DNA from: Bacillota bacterium | Lineage (GTDB): Bacteria; Bacillota; Clostridia; Acetivibrionales; DSM-1351 | NCBI GenBank assembly: GCA_023441625.1 | Contig: JAEZOA010000099.1 | Span: forward strand, 1 to 29,059 | DNA length: 29,059 bases | Direction: 5' to 3' | Shown here: one piece after another, positions 7,912 to 14,644 of the stretch | How the letters are laid out: the number at the start of each line of letters is the position of its first letter | How positions within the stretch are numbered: the stretch's first letter is position 1 | Program-made: the position numbers and the translations under genes | Notes under the pieces: model-generated | What the model was told of the DNA's origin: nothing | The model's database searches: none | The model's input: the letters and a program-made list of their open reading frames with translations, nothing else

Positions 7912-8868
7912 ATGTTGGATAATATATTTACATATGATGCAATGCACGAGATATTATTAAAGACATTATTGGTTTCTATTCCTGAAGAACTATTTTTGGT
8001 AATGTTTACATTAATATTGGTTGGGGAGTTTGATTACTGGAAGGAAGCCGAGTGCAGAAAACTCATTAACAGGTTTGATTATGTTCGGGTTTTTGTACCA
8101 GCTGTTACAACTGCTTTGCTATCACAGACTATGAGATATCTGGATTTGAATTTTGGTATATACCAATTTATTCCGTTAATAGTATTATACATATTAATAG
8201 TTTTTACCAATGATATTTTCGGGGATGCAAGTGTATTAAAGTGGATGGTAAAAGCCCTGATGTTCCTGCTTGTAGCATTGTTAATAATAGGTATAACAGA
8301 ATTTATATATATTCCTTATTTATTATATACTGTAAATCAAACAGTTGACGAAATAAATAAAAATATTCCTCTTTATTGCTTAATATCACTGCCAGCGAGA
8401 TTATTGCAGTATTCTTTACTTTTTTATCTTATAAGTAGGAAACGTACTCTGCTAAAAGGGAAGCTGCTTAAACCAATTTTATCAAATCCTATGCTAGCAG
8501 TAATATCTTCTATATCAGTGGTTATAAATATTTTATTCTTGCAGGTAATGGTACAAGCTATTGCATATGACAAAGTATTGGTAAATTTTTTACCGATTTC
8601 AAAAATATGTATAATTCTTGGTGTTGTATTATTTCCTATGGTAAATATTTCGGGGTTGTTGTGGGGCTTTTATCTTTTAAAAGATAAGGAGACCTATGAA
8701 AAAAAGATTGCATCCGAGCAATTAAAAGATTTATTGGTTAAAATAGAATTGCATATAAAAGATGTAAAATACGACAATATCAGGTGGAAGTTAAATGAGA
8801 TTGGAATGGACGTTGATAAGGTTGCAAATAGTCTATATAGAGAAAATGGAATAGACCACCACAGATAA
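7912..8868 (+). CDS. Polytopic membrane protein, AgrC-sensor-like without kinase (unit 1)
   Basis: I do not recognise a named family. The 318-residue protein has about seven hydrophobic segments (roughly 14-38, 58-77, 87-105, 113-138, 155-178, 193-216, 230-256) and a polar C-terminal tail of about 60 residues ending E-N-G-I-D-H-H-R. This resembles the membrane sensor half of AgrC-type receptors, which is followed in those proteins by a histidine kinase. Here there is no H-box, N-box or G-box, so no kinase. It also lacks the His/Cys catalytic pattern of AgrB. ATG 7912 (M-L-D-N-I-F-T-Y) is chosen over TTG 7897, which overlaps the TTGAGGTG ribosome binding site, and it matches the start of the paralogue at 9237. 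An AgrD-like peptide gene follows 26 nt later. A role as peptide receptor, exporter or immunity partner is inference. Confidence 0.8.
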   Translation: MLDNIFTYDAMHEILLKTLLVSIPEELFLVMFTLILVGEFDYWKEAECRKLINRFDYVRVFVPAVTTALLSQTMRYLDLNFGIYQFIPLIVLYILIVFTNDIFGDASVLKWMVKALMFLLVALLIIGITEFIYIPYLLYTVNQTVDEINKNIPLYCLISLPARLLQYSLLFYLISRKRTLLKGKLLKPILSNPMLAVISSISVVINILFLQVMVQAIAYDKVLVNFLPISKICIILGVVLFPMVNISGLLWGFYLLKDKETYEKKIASEQLKDLLVKIELHIKDVKYDNIRWKLNEIGMDVDKVANSLYRENGIDHHR

Positions 8869-8894
8869 TTTAATATTTTAGGAGGTAGATTTCT

Positions 8895-9014
8895 ATGAAA
8901 ATATTTTTTTACAGTATTTTGGCAAGTGTACTATACTTTGCTGTATTAATATTTGGTGTAAAACCGGCTTGTTTTTGGATATTATATCAGCCAAGAGTTC
9001 CAAATATTAAGTAG
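8895..9014 (+). CDS. AgrD-like cyclic lactone autoinducer peptide precursor (unit 1)
   Basis: This 39-residue peptide has a GGAGG ribosome binding site at 8881-8885. Its N-terminal two thirds is an amphipathic or hydrophobic helix (M-K-I-F-F-Y-S-I-L-A-S-V-L-Y-F-A-V), followed by K-P-A-C-F-W-I-L-Y-Q-P-R-V-P-N-I-K. The C-x-W-x-x-Y-Q-P-x-V-P pattern is the hallmark of clostridial AgrD-type precursors. C26 would close a thiolactone on a residue 4 to 5 positions later, giving a ring such as C-F-W-I-L or C-F-W-I-L-Y, and the Q-P-x-V-P tail would be removed. Processing normally needs AgrB, which is not in the window. Compared with the unit 2 peptide it differs at three residues (I19, F27, R34), one of them inside the predicted ring. 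Most DNA differences are silent, which argues that both are real genes. Confidence 0.85.
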   Translation: MKIFFYSILASVLYFAVLIFGVKPACFWILYQPRVPNIK

Positions 9015-9177
9015 AAATTGTACGTTTTGTGCGGTTATAGCATGAAAAGTGGGGTTAAAGCTCTGTTTTTACATCAAGGTGCAGCACCATTTTATCCTCC
9101 ATTTGATTTATTGTGAAAGTTAGTTAGTTATCAGATTTACTATTCCATTTCTTTATTAGACTTTTAATTTTCCTCAA
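9015..9177. repeat. Conserved non-coding element, copy A
   Basis: It follows the unit 1 peptide gene directly and matches 10340-10501 with, by hand count, about ten substitutions and one indel in 162 nt. Two blocks are essentially unchanged: about 9041-9120 (with the near-palindrome GGTGCAGCACC at 9079-9089) and 9131-9177. It is better conserved than the adjacent receptor genes (71 percent at protein level). No known riboswitch or terminator fold is recognised. On the minus strand it holds a GGAGG-preceded 11-codon frame (see findings). Confidence 0.85.
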
Positions 9178-9236
9178 TGCTCTTTGCCAAATTAGCAAAA
9201 GATTTTATATGTAATATATTGAAAGGATTTTTTTAC

Positions 9237-10193
9237 ATGTTAGATACTATATTTACATATGAAGCCATGCAGGAAATACTATTTAAGACTTTTTTTGTTT
9301 CTGTTCCTGAAGAACTATTTTTGGTAATGGTTACATTAATATTAGTTGGTGAGTTTGAATACTGGAAGGAGCCAGAGTGTAGAAGGCTTATAAATAAGTT
9401 TGATTACATTCGAGTATTTCTTCCAGCCATTTTAACTGCTTTATTATCACAAATTATGAGATATATGGATTTTAATTATGGTATATTTCAATTTCTGCCC
9501 TTCATTGTAATGTACATATTAATAGTATTCACCAATGATATTTTTGGAGATGCAAGTGCCTTAAGGTGGATGGGAAAAGCTTTTATGTTCTATTGGTTGG
9601 GTTTTCTATTCATAGGGTTAACAGAATTTATATATATCTCATTTTTATTATATGGTGCTAATCAAACAGTAGAGGAGATAAGTAGCAGCCTACCTCTTTA
9701 TTTTATAGTATCAATACCAGCGCGATTAATGCAGTATTCTTTACTTTTATATCTTATAAGTAGGAAACGCACCCTGCTAAAGGGGAGGCTGCTCAAGCCC
9801 GTATTATCAAATCCAATACTAACAGTAATATTTTCTATATCAGTGGTTATAAATATTTTGTTCTTACAGGTAATGGTGCAAGCTATTACATATGAGAAAG
9901 TGTTAATGAGTTATTCATATATTTCAAAAATATGTATTATTCTCGGTGTTGTTTTATATCCTATGATAAATATTTCAGGGCTGTTGTGGGGTTTTTATCT
10001 CTTAAAAAATAAGGACATTCATGATAAAAAAATCACAGCAGATAAATTGCAGATGTTGCTGGATAAACTAGAAACATATACAAATGATGAAAAATTTGAT
10101 AATACAAGATGGATGTTGAATGAAATAGGCATGGGCATTGAGGAGATTGTAAATAGTCTATATAAAGAAAATGGAATAGACCACCACAAATAA
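9237..10193 (+). CDS. Polytopic membrane protein, AgrC-sensor-like without kinase (unit 2)
   Basis: This paralogue of the protein at 7912 has exactly the same length (318 residues). By hand alignment 225 of 318 residues are identical and there are no gaps. The best conserved parts are I-P/V-P-E-E-L-F-L-V near the N-terminus, I-L-I-V-F-T-N-D-I-F-G-D-A-S, L-I-S-R-K-R-T-L-L-K-G, S-I-S-V-V-I-N-I-L-F-L-Q-V-M-V-Q-A-I and the tail end E-N-G-I-D-H-H. The cytoplasmic tail around 261-292 is the most divergent stretch. ATG 9237 follows GAAAGGA and matches the paralogue start; the in-frame ATG at 9177 would add residues encoded by the conserved element and lacks a ribosome site. A second AgrD-like gene follows after the same 26-nt gap. 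Function unknown; a co-evolving receptor for the neighbouring peptide is the simplest reading. Confidence 0.8.
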   Translation: MLDTIFTYEAMQEILFKTFFVSVPEELFLVMVTLILVGEFEYWKEPECRRLINKFDYIRVFLPAILTALLSQIMRYMDFNYGIFQFLPFIVMYILIVFTNDIFGDASALRWMGKAFMFYWLGFLFIGLTEFIYISFLLYGANQTVEEISSSLPLYFIVSIPARLMQYSLLLYLISRKRTLLKGRLLKPVLSNPILTVIFSISVVINILFLQVMVQAITYEKVLMSYSYISKICIILGVVLYPMINISGLLWGFYLLKNKDIHDKKITADKLQMLLDKLETYTNDEKFDNTRWMLNEIGMGIEEIVNSLYKENGIDHHK

Positions 10194-10219
10194 ATAAAAT
10201 TTTTAGGAGGTAGGTTTCT

Positions 10220-10339
10220 ATGAAAATATTTTTTTATAGTATTTTAGCAAGTGTACTATACTTTGCTGTATTAGTATTTGGAGTGAAACCAGCTTGCGCT
10301 TGGATATTGTATCAACCAAAAGTTCCAAATATTAAGTAA
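10220..10339 (+). CDS. AgrD-like cyclic lactone autoinducer peptide precursor (unit 2)
   Basis: This 39-residue peptide is preceded by TAGGAGG (10205-10211). It is identical to the unit 1 peptide at 36 of 39 positions. The differences are I19V in the helix, F27A next to the ring cysteine, and R34K in the tail. The C-terminal region reads K-P-A-C-A-W-I-L-Y-Q-P-K-V-P-N-I-K. Of 13 nucleotide differences between the two genes, nine are silent by my count, which indicates selection on the protein. The likely mature ring would be C-A-W-I-L or C-A-W-I-L-Y, against C-F-W-I-L in unit 1. No AgrB is nearby, so maturation must use an enzyme encoded elsewhere or a different route. Confidence 0.85.
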   Translation: MKIFFYSILASVLYFAVLVFGVKPACAWILYQPKVPNIK

Positions 10340-10501
10340 AATTGTAGGTTTTGCACAGTTATTGCATGAAAAGTGGGGTTAAAGCTCTGTTTTTACATCA
10401 AGGTGCTGCACCATTTTATCCTCCCTTTGATTTATTATGAAAGTTAGTATGTTATCAGATTTACTATTCCATTTCTTTATTAGACTTTTAAGTATCCCTT
10501 G
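10340..10501. repeat. Conserved non-coding element, copy B
   Basis: This is the second copy of the element at 9015-9177, again starting right after the peptide stop codon. The near-palindrome is GGTGCTGCACC here (10403-10413), differing from copy A only at the central base. Weaker similarity to the region ahead of the unit 2 receptor continues to about 10540 (for example the shared T-T-G-C-C-A-A-A-T-T-A), but no third receptor gene follows. Confidence 0.85.
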
Positions 10502-10584
10502 ATGCGTATTGCCAAATTAAAGGAAGCTTTTATACCTAATATAATGTATATATCAAATTAGTGATGCTGAATTAGCTATCAAGG

Positions 10585-10618
10585 CGGTTGTTCATATAAT
10601 TTGAACAACTGTTTTTTT
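10585..10618 (+). terminator. Terminator after the AgrD-like units
   Basis: CGGTTGTTCA (10585-10594) pairs with TGAACAACTG (10602-10611) with one G-U pair, over a 7-nt loop, followed by TTTTTTT. It ends any transcript coming from the tandem units. Confidence 0.9.
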
Positions 10619-10702
10619 GTAATAAAAGATTGTTATTACTGTAAAGTATCAAATTTTAATCTGATTGTATTAATGTTTGTCAAAACACTCTACTTTTTAT
10701 TT

Positions 10703-10717
10703 AAATGTTGGTATAAT
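10703..10717 (+). promoter_or_regulatory. Extended -10 promoter for the MgtC-like gene
   Basis: TGG-TATAAT (TATAAT 10712-10717) has the TGn extension of promoters that do not need a good -35. The expected -35 position shows no clear match. Confidence 0.5.
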
Positions 10718-10757
10718 AACATTACTTGAAAAGAGAAGGTTGTTAGGGGGCTATCAC

Positions 10758-11450
10758 ATGTGGTTTATTGATTCTTTTAGCAGTGAAGCGAATTTTTATA
10801 TATCAATGTTTCTAAGACTTGTTGTAGCCTGTATTTTAGGTGGAGTTATTGGGTTTGAGAGAGAACACATGCATAGGCCTGCAGGATTTAGAACACATAT
10901 ATTAGTATGTGTTGGCTCGGCATTAGTTATGGTCACCTCTGAATATATATACTATCAGTTTTCGTCACAAACAAATGTTGATCCTGCCAGGTTGGGAGCT
11001 CAAGTTATCTCTGGAATAGGCTTTCTCGGAGCAGGTACAATTATTAAAGAGGGCGTTAACGTAAAGGGCTTGACTACTGCTGCTAGCTTATGGGCTGTTT
11101 CATGTATTGGTATAGCAGTAGGTATTGGCTTTTACACAGGGGCATTTATAGCAACCATAATTATATTTTTAACGCTGATAGCGATAAAAAAGACACAAAA
11201 CAGGATATCCTCCCAAAGGAATATTAGATTGTTTGTTCATACACAGCTCAAAAAGGGAGAGGTACAAAAGGTTACAGAAATTATTGAGCAATTGGGCGTT
11301 AAAGTTCGAAAAACGGATTTTATGAGCAGTGAGAGAGATGGAGAAATTGTTTTGAGATATACGTTGGATATTTCAAATTCTATATCCTTAGCAGAATTAA
11401 TTGAAGCAGTATTGTGTCATGAGACAGTTAGACGTGTGTATGAAGAATAA
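10758..11450 (+). CDS. MgtC/SapB family membrane protein
   Basis: This 230-residue protein has an N-terminal membrane domain of four or five segments and a soluble C-terminal domain (about 150-230) of the ACT-like kind found in this family. Family motifs are L-R-L-V-V-A-C-I-L-G-G-V-I-G-F-E-R-E, R-P-A-G-F-R-T-H-I-L-V-C-V-G-S-A-L, A-Q-V-I-S-G-I-G-F-L-G-A-G and G-L-T-T-A-A-S-L-W-A. MgtC proteins in pathogens act in low-magnesium survival and ATPase control; in soil clostridia the role is not defined. ATG 10758 follows TTAGGGGG; the open frame extends upstream to 10677 but without a ribosome site. The Ca2+-type P-type ATPase gene follows after a 114-nt gap containing inverted repeats, which suggests linked cation or membrane-potential physiology. 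Confidence 0.9.
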   Translation: MWFIDSFSSEANFYISMFLRLVVACILGGVIGFEREHMHRPAGFRTHILVCVGSALVMVTSEYIYYQFSSQTNVDPARLGAQVISGIGFLGAGTIIKEGVNVKGLTTAASLWAVSCIGIAVGIGFYTGAFIATIIIFLTLIAIKKTQNRISSQRNIRLFVHTQLKKGEVQKVTEIIEQLGVKVRKTDFMSSERDGEIVLRYTLDISNSISLAELIEAVLCHETVRRVYEE

Positions 11451-11473
11451 CCAATAATAATCTTGTACTATTT

Positions 11474-11545
11474 TCATGTGTTCTCGAATAAAGATATTTT
11501 TAGAACACACGAAAGGGAAGAATCTTTTTTGAGCTTTCAAAAAAG
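11474..11545. repeat. Two inverted repeats between the MgtC-like and Ca-ATPase genes
   Basis: The first is TCATGTGTTCT (11474-11484) against AGAACACACGA (11502-11512), 10 of 11 positions paired. The second is CTTTTTTGA-GCTT-TCAAAAAAG (11524-11545), perfect, followed by GTTTTTAG. They lie in the gap before the ATPase ribosome binding site and could form consecutive hairpins in a bicistronic transcript. Confidence 0.5.
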
Positions 11546-11564
11546 GTTTTTAGAGGTGACAAGA

Positions 11565-14294
11565 TTGAGCGTAATTGAATCTAAATTAAACTTTGCAAAT
11601 TCTGATAGCGTTCTAACTACAGGCCTAACCGATAAGGAAGCTAAGCGGAAGCTTCAAAAGCATGGTCCCAATATTCTTTCCGAGAGAAAAAAATTATCCC
11701 CCCTTAAGATTCTGTTTCAGCAATTTACTGATTTAATGATTATTATTCTTATTATATCAACAATCATATCTGGATTTATGGGACAAATGACAGAAGCAAT
11801 TACAATCATAGCAATAGTGGTGGTTAATGCAATTTTGGGCTTTGTTCAGGAGTATAAAACTGAAAAAACAATGGAAGCCTTGAAATCTCTTGCAGCGCCA
11901 TGTGCAAAGGTTATTCGGAATGAACAGCTGGTTAGTCTTCCTGCGGAGGAAATAGTTCCTGGGGATGTTCTGGTACTTGAGACAGGCGATAGAGTTGCCG
12001 CAGATGCTGCTATCCTTGAATGTAAAAGCCTAAATGTAGATGAGTCACTTCTTACTGGAGAATCAGTTCCTGTTGAAAAACACACTCTAATAATTAAAAA
12101 TACAATAACTGATCCTTTTGATAAAAAATCCTCTGTCTATATGGGTACGATTGTAACAGGAGGAAGGGCCAAAGCTGTAGTTTATGCAACTGGAATGAAC
12201 ACTGAAATGGGAAATATTGCTGATATGATTCAGAACATAGAGGATGAGGAGACACCACTTCAAAGAAGATTGGCTCATATGGGCAAATATATTGCTATTG
12301 GCTGTTTGGGCATTTGTGCAATTGTATCTTTAACTGGTGTTTTTCGAGGAGAAAAACTCTTTACTATGTTATTGGCAGGAATTAGTTTAGCTGTAGCGGC
12401 CATTCCAGAGGGCTTACCTGCAATAGTAACTATTGCACTCGCATTAGGCGTGCAGAGAATGTTAAAGAGAAATGCACTGATACGTAAGCTGCCTGCGGTT
12501 GAAACATTAGGTTGTGCAAGTATAATATGCTCTGACAAGACTGGAACCTTAACAGAAAATAAGATGACTGTCCGAAAAATATATGCTGCAGGTTATCAGC
12601 TCGCTGTTACAGGGAATGGCTATAATACAGAGGGCAGCTTTATGGTTGATAATAGAGCAACTGACCCACTAAGAGTTGATGGAATAAAGCTTGCCCTTGA
12701 AATAGGAGCTATGTGCAATAATTCAGTAATTACTAAAACGTCAAACGGTAAATCTACAGTGGGTAAATTAAAATCTATATTTTCAAAGCAAGAGAATTTT
12801 AAAATATCGGGAGATCCGACAGAAATAGCTTTAACTATTGCAGCAGAAAAAGCAGGTGTCACACAGAGCTATCTAAAAAGCAAATATGACAGAATAGATG
12901 AGTTACCTTTTGACTCAGATAGGAAATGTATGTCGGTAGTATGTAAAAATAATGATGGTGAAATCCTAGTTTTTACAAAGGGTGCACCAGATATGATAAT
13001 TGATAAATGTAATAGAATAATGTCAATAAAAGGTATTATCAAGCTAGATAGCATCACAAAAAGAGCTATTACAAGACTAAATGATGGTATGGCTGATAGT
13101 GCGTTAAGAGTTATGGGATTGGCATATAGAAAGCTAGAAACAGGAATTTATAACTCTGGAAGTAAAAACATAGAAAATGAGCTTGTCTTTGTAGGTCTCA
13201 TGGGTATGATTGATCCTCCAAGAAAAGAAGCAATTGAAGCAGTGCGCAAATGCAGGCTGGCAGGCATAAAACCAGTAATGATAACTGGTGATCACAAGCT
13301 GACTGCTACTGCCATTGCAAGGGAGTTAAATATATACAGTGATGGAGACCGGGTTCTGACAGGGGCCGAGCTTGATAAAATGAATGAGTCTCAATTTGAA
13401 AGTATCGCGGAATCTGTGTCAGTGTATGCAAGAGTATCTCCAAAGCACAAGCTAATGATTGTGCGTGTACTGAGAAAACTAGGGCATATCGTAGCTATGA
13501 CTGGTGATGGAGTAAATGATGCTCCAGCAGTAAAGGAAGCTGATATTGGTGTATCGATGGGGATTACAGGAACGGATGTAACAAAAGAAGCTTCTTCTAT
13601 GGTATTACTGGATGATAACTTTGCTACCATCGTTGCTGCAGTGGAAGAGGGGCGTGTAATATACAATAATATCAGGAAATTTATAAGATATATGCTTGCA
13701 TGTAATCTTGGAGAGGTTTTGACTATGTTTTTAGGTATGCTGCTGTGGCTTCCAATTCCGCTGCTGCCAATTCAGATTCTCTGGGTAAATCTTGCAACAG
13801 ATGGCCTGCCTGCAATTGCTCTGGGATTGGATCCGCCAGAGAAGGATATTATGATGAGACGGCCTAGAGGAGCGCACGATAATATCTTCTCACATGGTTT
13901 ATTTAAACTGATAGTAACCAGGGGTGTTTTTATAGGACTAAGTACATTGGGTGTATTTGTAAGTATTCTGTATTTTGTAGATAATGTAGAGTTGGCACGG
14001 ACAGGTGCCTTTATGACCTTAGTTATAACCCAGCTAATACATGTGTTTGAGTGTAAATCAGAAACTAGAAATATTTTTGAAGTTTCATTATTTAATAACA
14101 TTCCATTAGTTTTAGCTGTCTTGTGTTCAATTGTTATGATATTGGGGGTTGTGTATATACCAGCTTTACAGGATATATTTGAGACTAGTGCCTTAGGACT
14201 TAATGAGTGGCTACTAATAATAGGATTTTCCTTAATAGTCCCTATATTGTCGAGTATGGTAGGAGGAAATAGGAAGTCAAAAAACTTAAAATAG
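11565..14294 (+). CDS. Calcium-transporting P-type ATPase (SERCA/PMCA type)
   Basis: This 909-residue P2-type ATPase most likely exports Ca2+ at the expense of ATP. Seen in order: N-terminal cation-ATPase domain (G-L-T-D-K-E-A-K-R-K-L), T164-G-E-S actuator loop, P281-E-G-L-P in membrane helix 4, phosphorylation site D324 in S-D-K-T-G-T-L-T, K-G-A-P-D in the nucleotide domain, M-I-T-G-D-H, and M-T-G-D-G-V-N-D-A-P hinge (D648). W-V-N-L-A-T-D-G-L-P-A lies in helix 6, followed by further C-terminal helices. The A-I-P-E-G-L-P and N-x-x-T-D-G motifs are those of Ca2+ pumps rather than heavy-metal pumps. I chose TTG 11565 because AGAGGTGA lies just ahead; an upstream TTG at 11463 would add 34 residues without a ribosome site. 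A terminator follows. Confidence 0.93.
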   Translation: MSVIESKLNFANSDSVLTTGLTDKEAKRKLQKHGPNILSERKKLSPLKILFQQFTDLMIIILIISTIISGFMGQMTEAITIIAIVVVNAILGFVQEYKTEKTMEALKSLAAPCAKVIRNEQLVSLPAEEIVPGDVLVLETGDRVAADAAILECKSLNVDESLLTGESVPVEKHTLIIKNTITDPFDKKSSVYMGTIVTGGRAKAVVYATGMNTEMGNIADMIQNIEDEETPLQRRLAHMGKYIAIGCLGICAIVSLTGVFRGEKLFTMLLAGISLAVAAIPEGLPAIVTIALALGVQRMLKRNALIRKLPAVETLGCASIICSDKTGTLTENKMTVRKIYAAGYQLAVTGNGYNTEGSFMVDNRATDPLRVDGIKLALEIGAMCNNSVITKTSNGKSTVGKLKSIFSKQENFKISGDPTEIALTIAAEKAGVTQSYLKSKYDRIDELPFDSDRKCMSVVCKNNDGEILVFTKGAPDMIIDKCNRIMSIKGIIKLDSITKRAITRLNDGMADSALRVMGLAYRKLETGIYNSGSKNIENELVFVGLMGMIDPPRKEAIEAVRKCRLAGIKPVMITGDHKLTATAIARELNIYSDGDRVLTGAELDKMNESQFESIAESVSVYARVSPKHKLMIVRVLRKLGHIVAMTGDGVNDAPAVKEADIGVSMGITGTDVTKEASSMVLLDDNFATIVAAVEEGRVIYNNIRKFIRYMLACNLGEVLTMFLGMLLWLPIPLLPIQILWVNLATDGLPAIALGLDPPEKDIMMRRPRGAHDNIFSHGLFKLIVTRGVFIGLSTLGVFVSILYFVDNVELARTGAFMTLVITQLIHVFECKSETRNIFEVSLFNNIPLVLAVLCSIVMILGVVYIPALQDIFETSALGLNEWLLIIGFSLIVPILSSMVGGNRKSKNLK

Positions 14295-14326
14295 TAATGC
14301 TTAGCTAGACTGTGGAAGTGAAAAAG

Positions 14327-14377
14327 AAGACTGTCATGAAATATTGTTAATAAACACTATTTTAGATAGTCTTTTTT
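14327..14377 (+). terminator. Terminator after the Ca-ATPase gene
   Basis: AAGACTGTC (14327-14335) pairs with GATAGTCTT (14365-14373) with one G-U pair; the T-run continues to 14377. The loop is 29 nt. Confidence 0.8.
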
Positions 14378-14427
14378 GCCATGATAAGTTTGATTTTATC
14401 AAGTCAATAGCCAATATCTGATTATAC

Positions 14428-14456
14428 TTGAAAATATATAAAAAAAACTATATAAT
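14428..14456 (+). promoter_or_regulatory. Near-consensus promoter of the ABC-2 operon leader
   Basis: TTGAAA (14428-14433), 17-nt spacer, perfect TATAAT (14451-14456). The predicted transcription start near 14463 falls at or inside the 5' arm of the hairpin that follows. Confidence 0.75.
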
Positions 14457-14460
14457 CTAG

Positions 14461-14503
14461 AAATGGCTCATATGAATCCAGTTTTTTCAAAAGGCCATTT
14501 TTT
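14461..14503 (+). terminator. Hairpin with T-run directly downstream of the promoter
   Basis: AAATGGC (14461-14467) pairs with GCCATTT (14494-14500), with T-rich sequence to 14503. Placed at the 5' end of the predicted transcript, it may be a premature terminator, a 5' stabilising hairpin or a roughly 40-nt RNA. Alternatively it is only a weak terminator for read-through from the left. Confidence 0.5.
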
Positions 14504-14644
14504 ATTCTATATTTAGTATTTCTCACGATACAAATGTTACATTTCGTTCATAGTTTATTAAAAAAATTTATGGATAATATATATTGTGTATCAACATAGA
14601 AGAAATACCTAAAAATGCACGGTAACAATTTAGGGGGGAAAATA

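Larger units (their letters stand above)
10502..10757. other. Intergenic region between peptide unit 2 and the MgtC-like gene
   Basis: With the conserved element this is a 418-nt gap without a protein gene. The left part (10502-10560) looks like a decayed or alternative upstream region of a receptor unit. Then come a terminator (10585-10618) and an extended -10 promoter (10703-10717). I looked for a magnesium (M-box) riboswitch ahead of the MgtC/Ca-ATPase pair and do not see one. Confidence 0.6.
14378..14644. other. Intergenic leader region of the ABC-2 operon
   Basis: The gap from the ATPase stop to the ABC ATPase start is 350 nt. Besides the ATPase terminator it holds a near-consensus promoter (14428-14456) reading at once into a hairpin with a short T-run (14461-14503). 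The rest (14504-14644) is A/T-rich with a weak GATAAT (14573-14578) and ends in the strong TAGGGGGG ribosome site. No small coding gene was seen. Confidence 0.6.

Noticed and set aside
7912..8868. The membrane protein as an AgrB-type peptide protease
   Set aside because: It is much longer than AgrB (about 190 to 210 residues) and lacks the His and Cys catalytic pattern; topology also differs.
9001..9177. Known riboswitch (cyclic-di-GMP, glycine, fluoride or similar) in the conserved element
   Set aside because: None of the conserved cores I know could be located; two long-range pairings I tried were not supported by compensatory changes between the copies.
10620..10757. Magnesium riboswitch ahead of the MgtC-like gene
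   Set aside because: The leader is too short after the extended -10 promoter and shows none of the conserved M-box stems.
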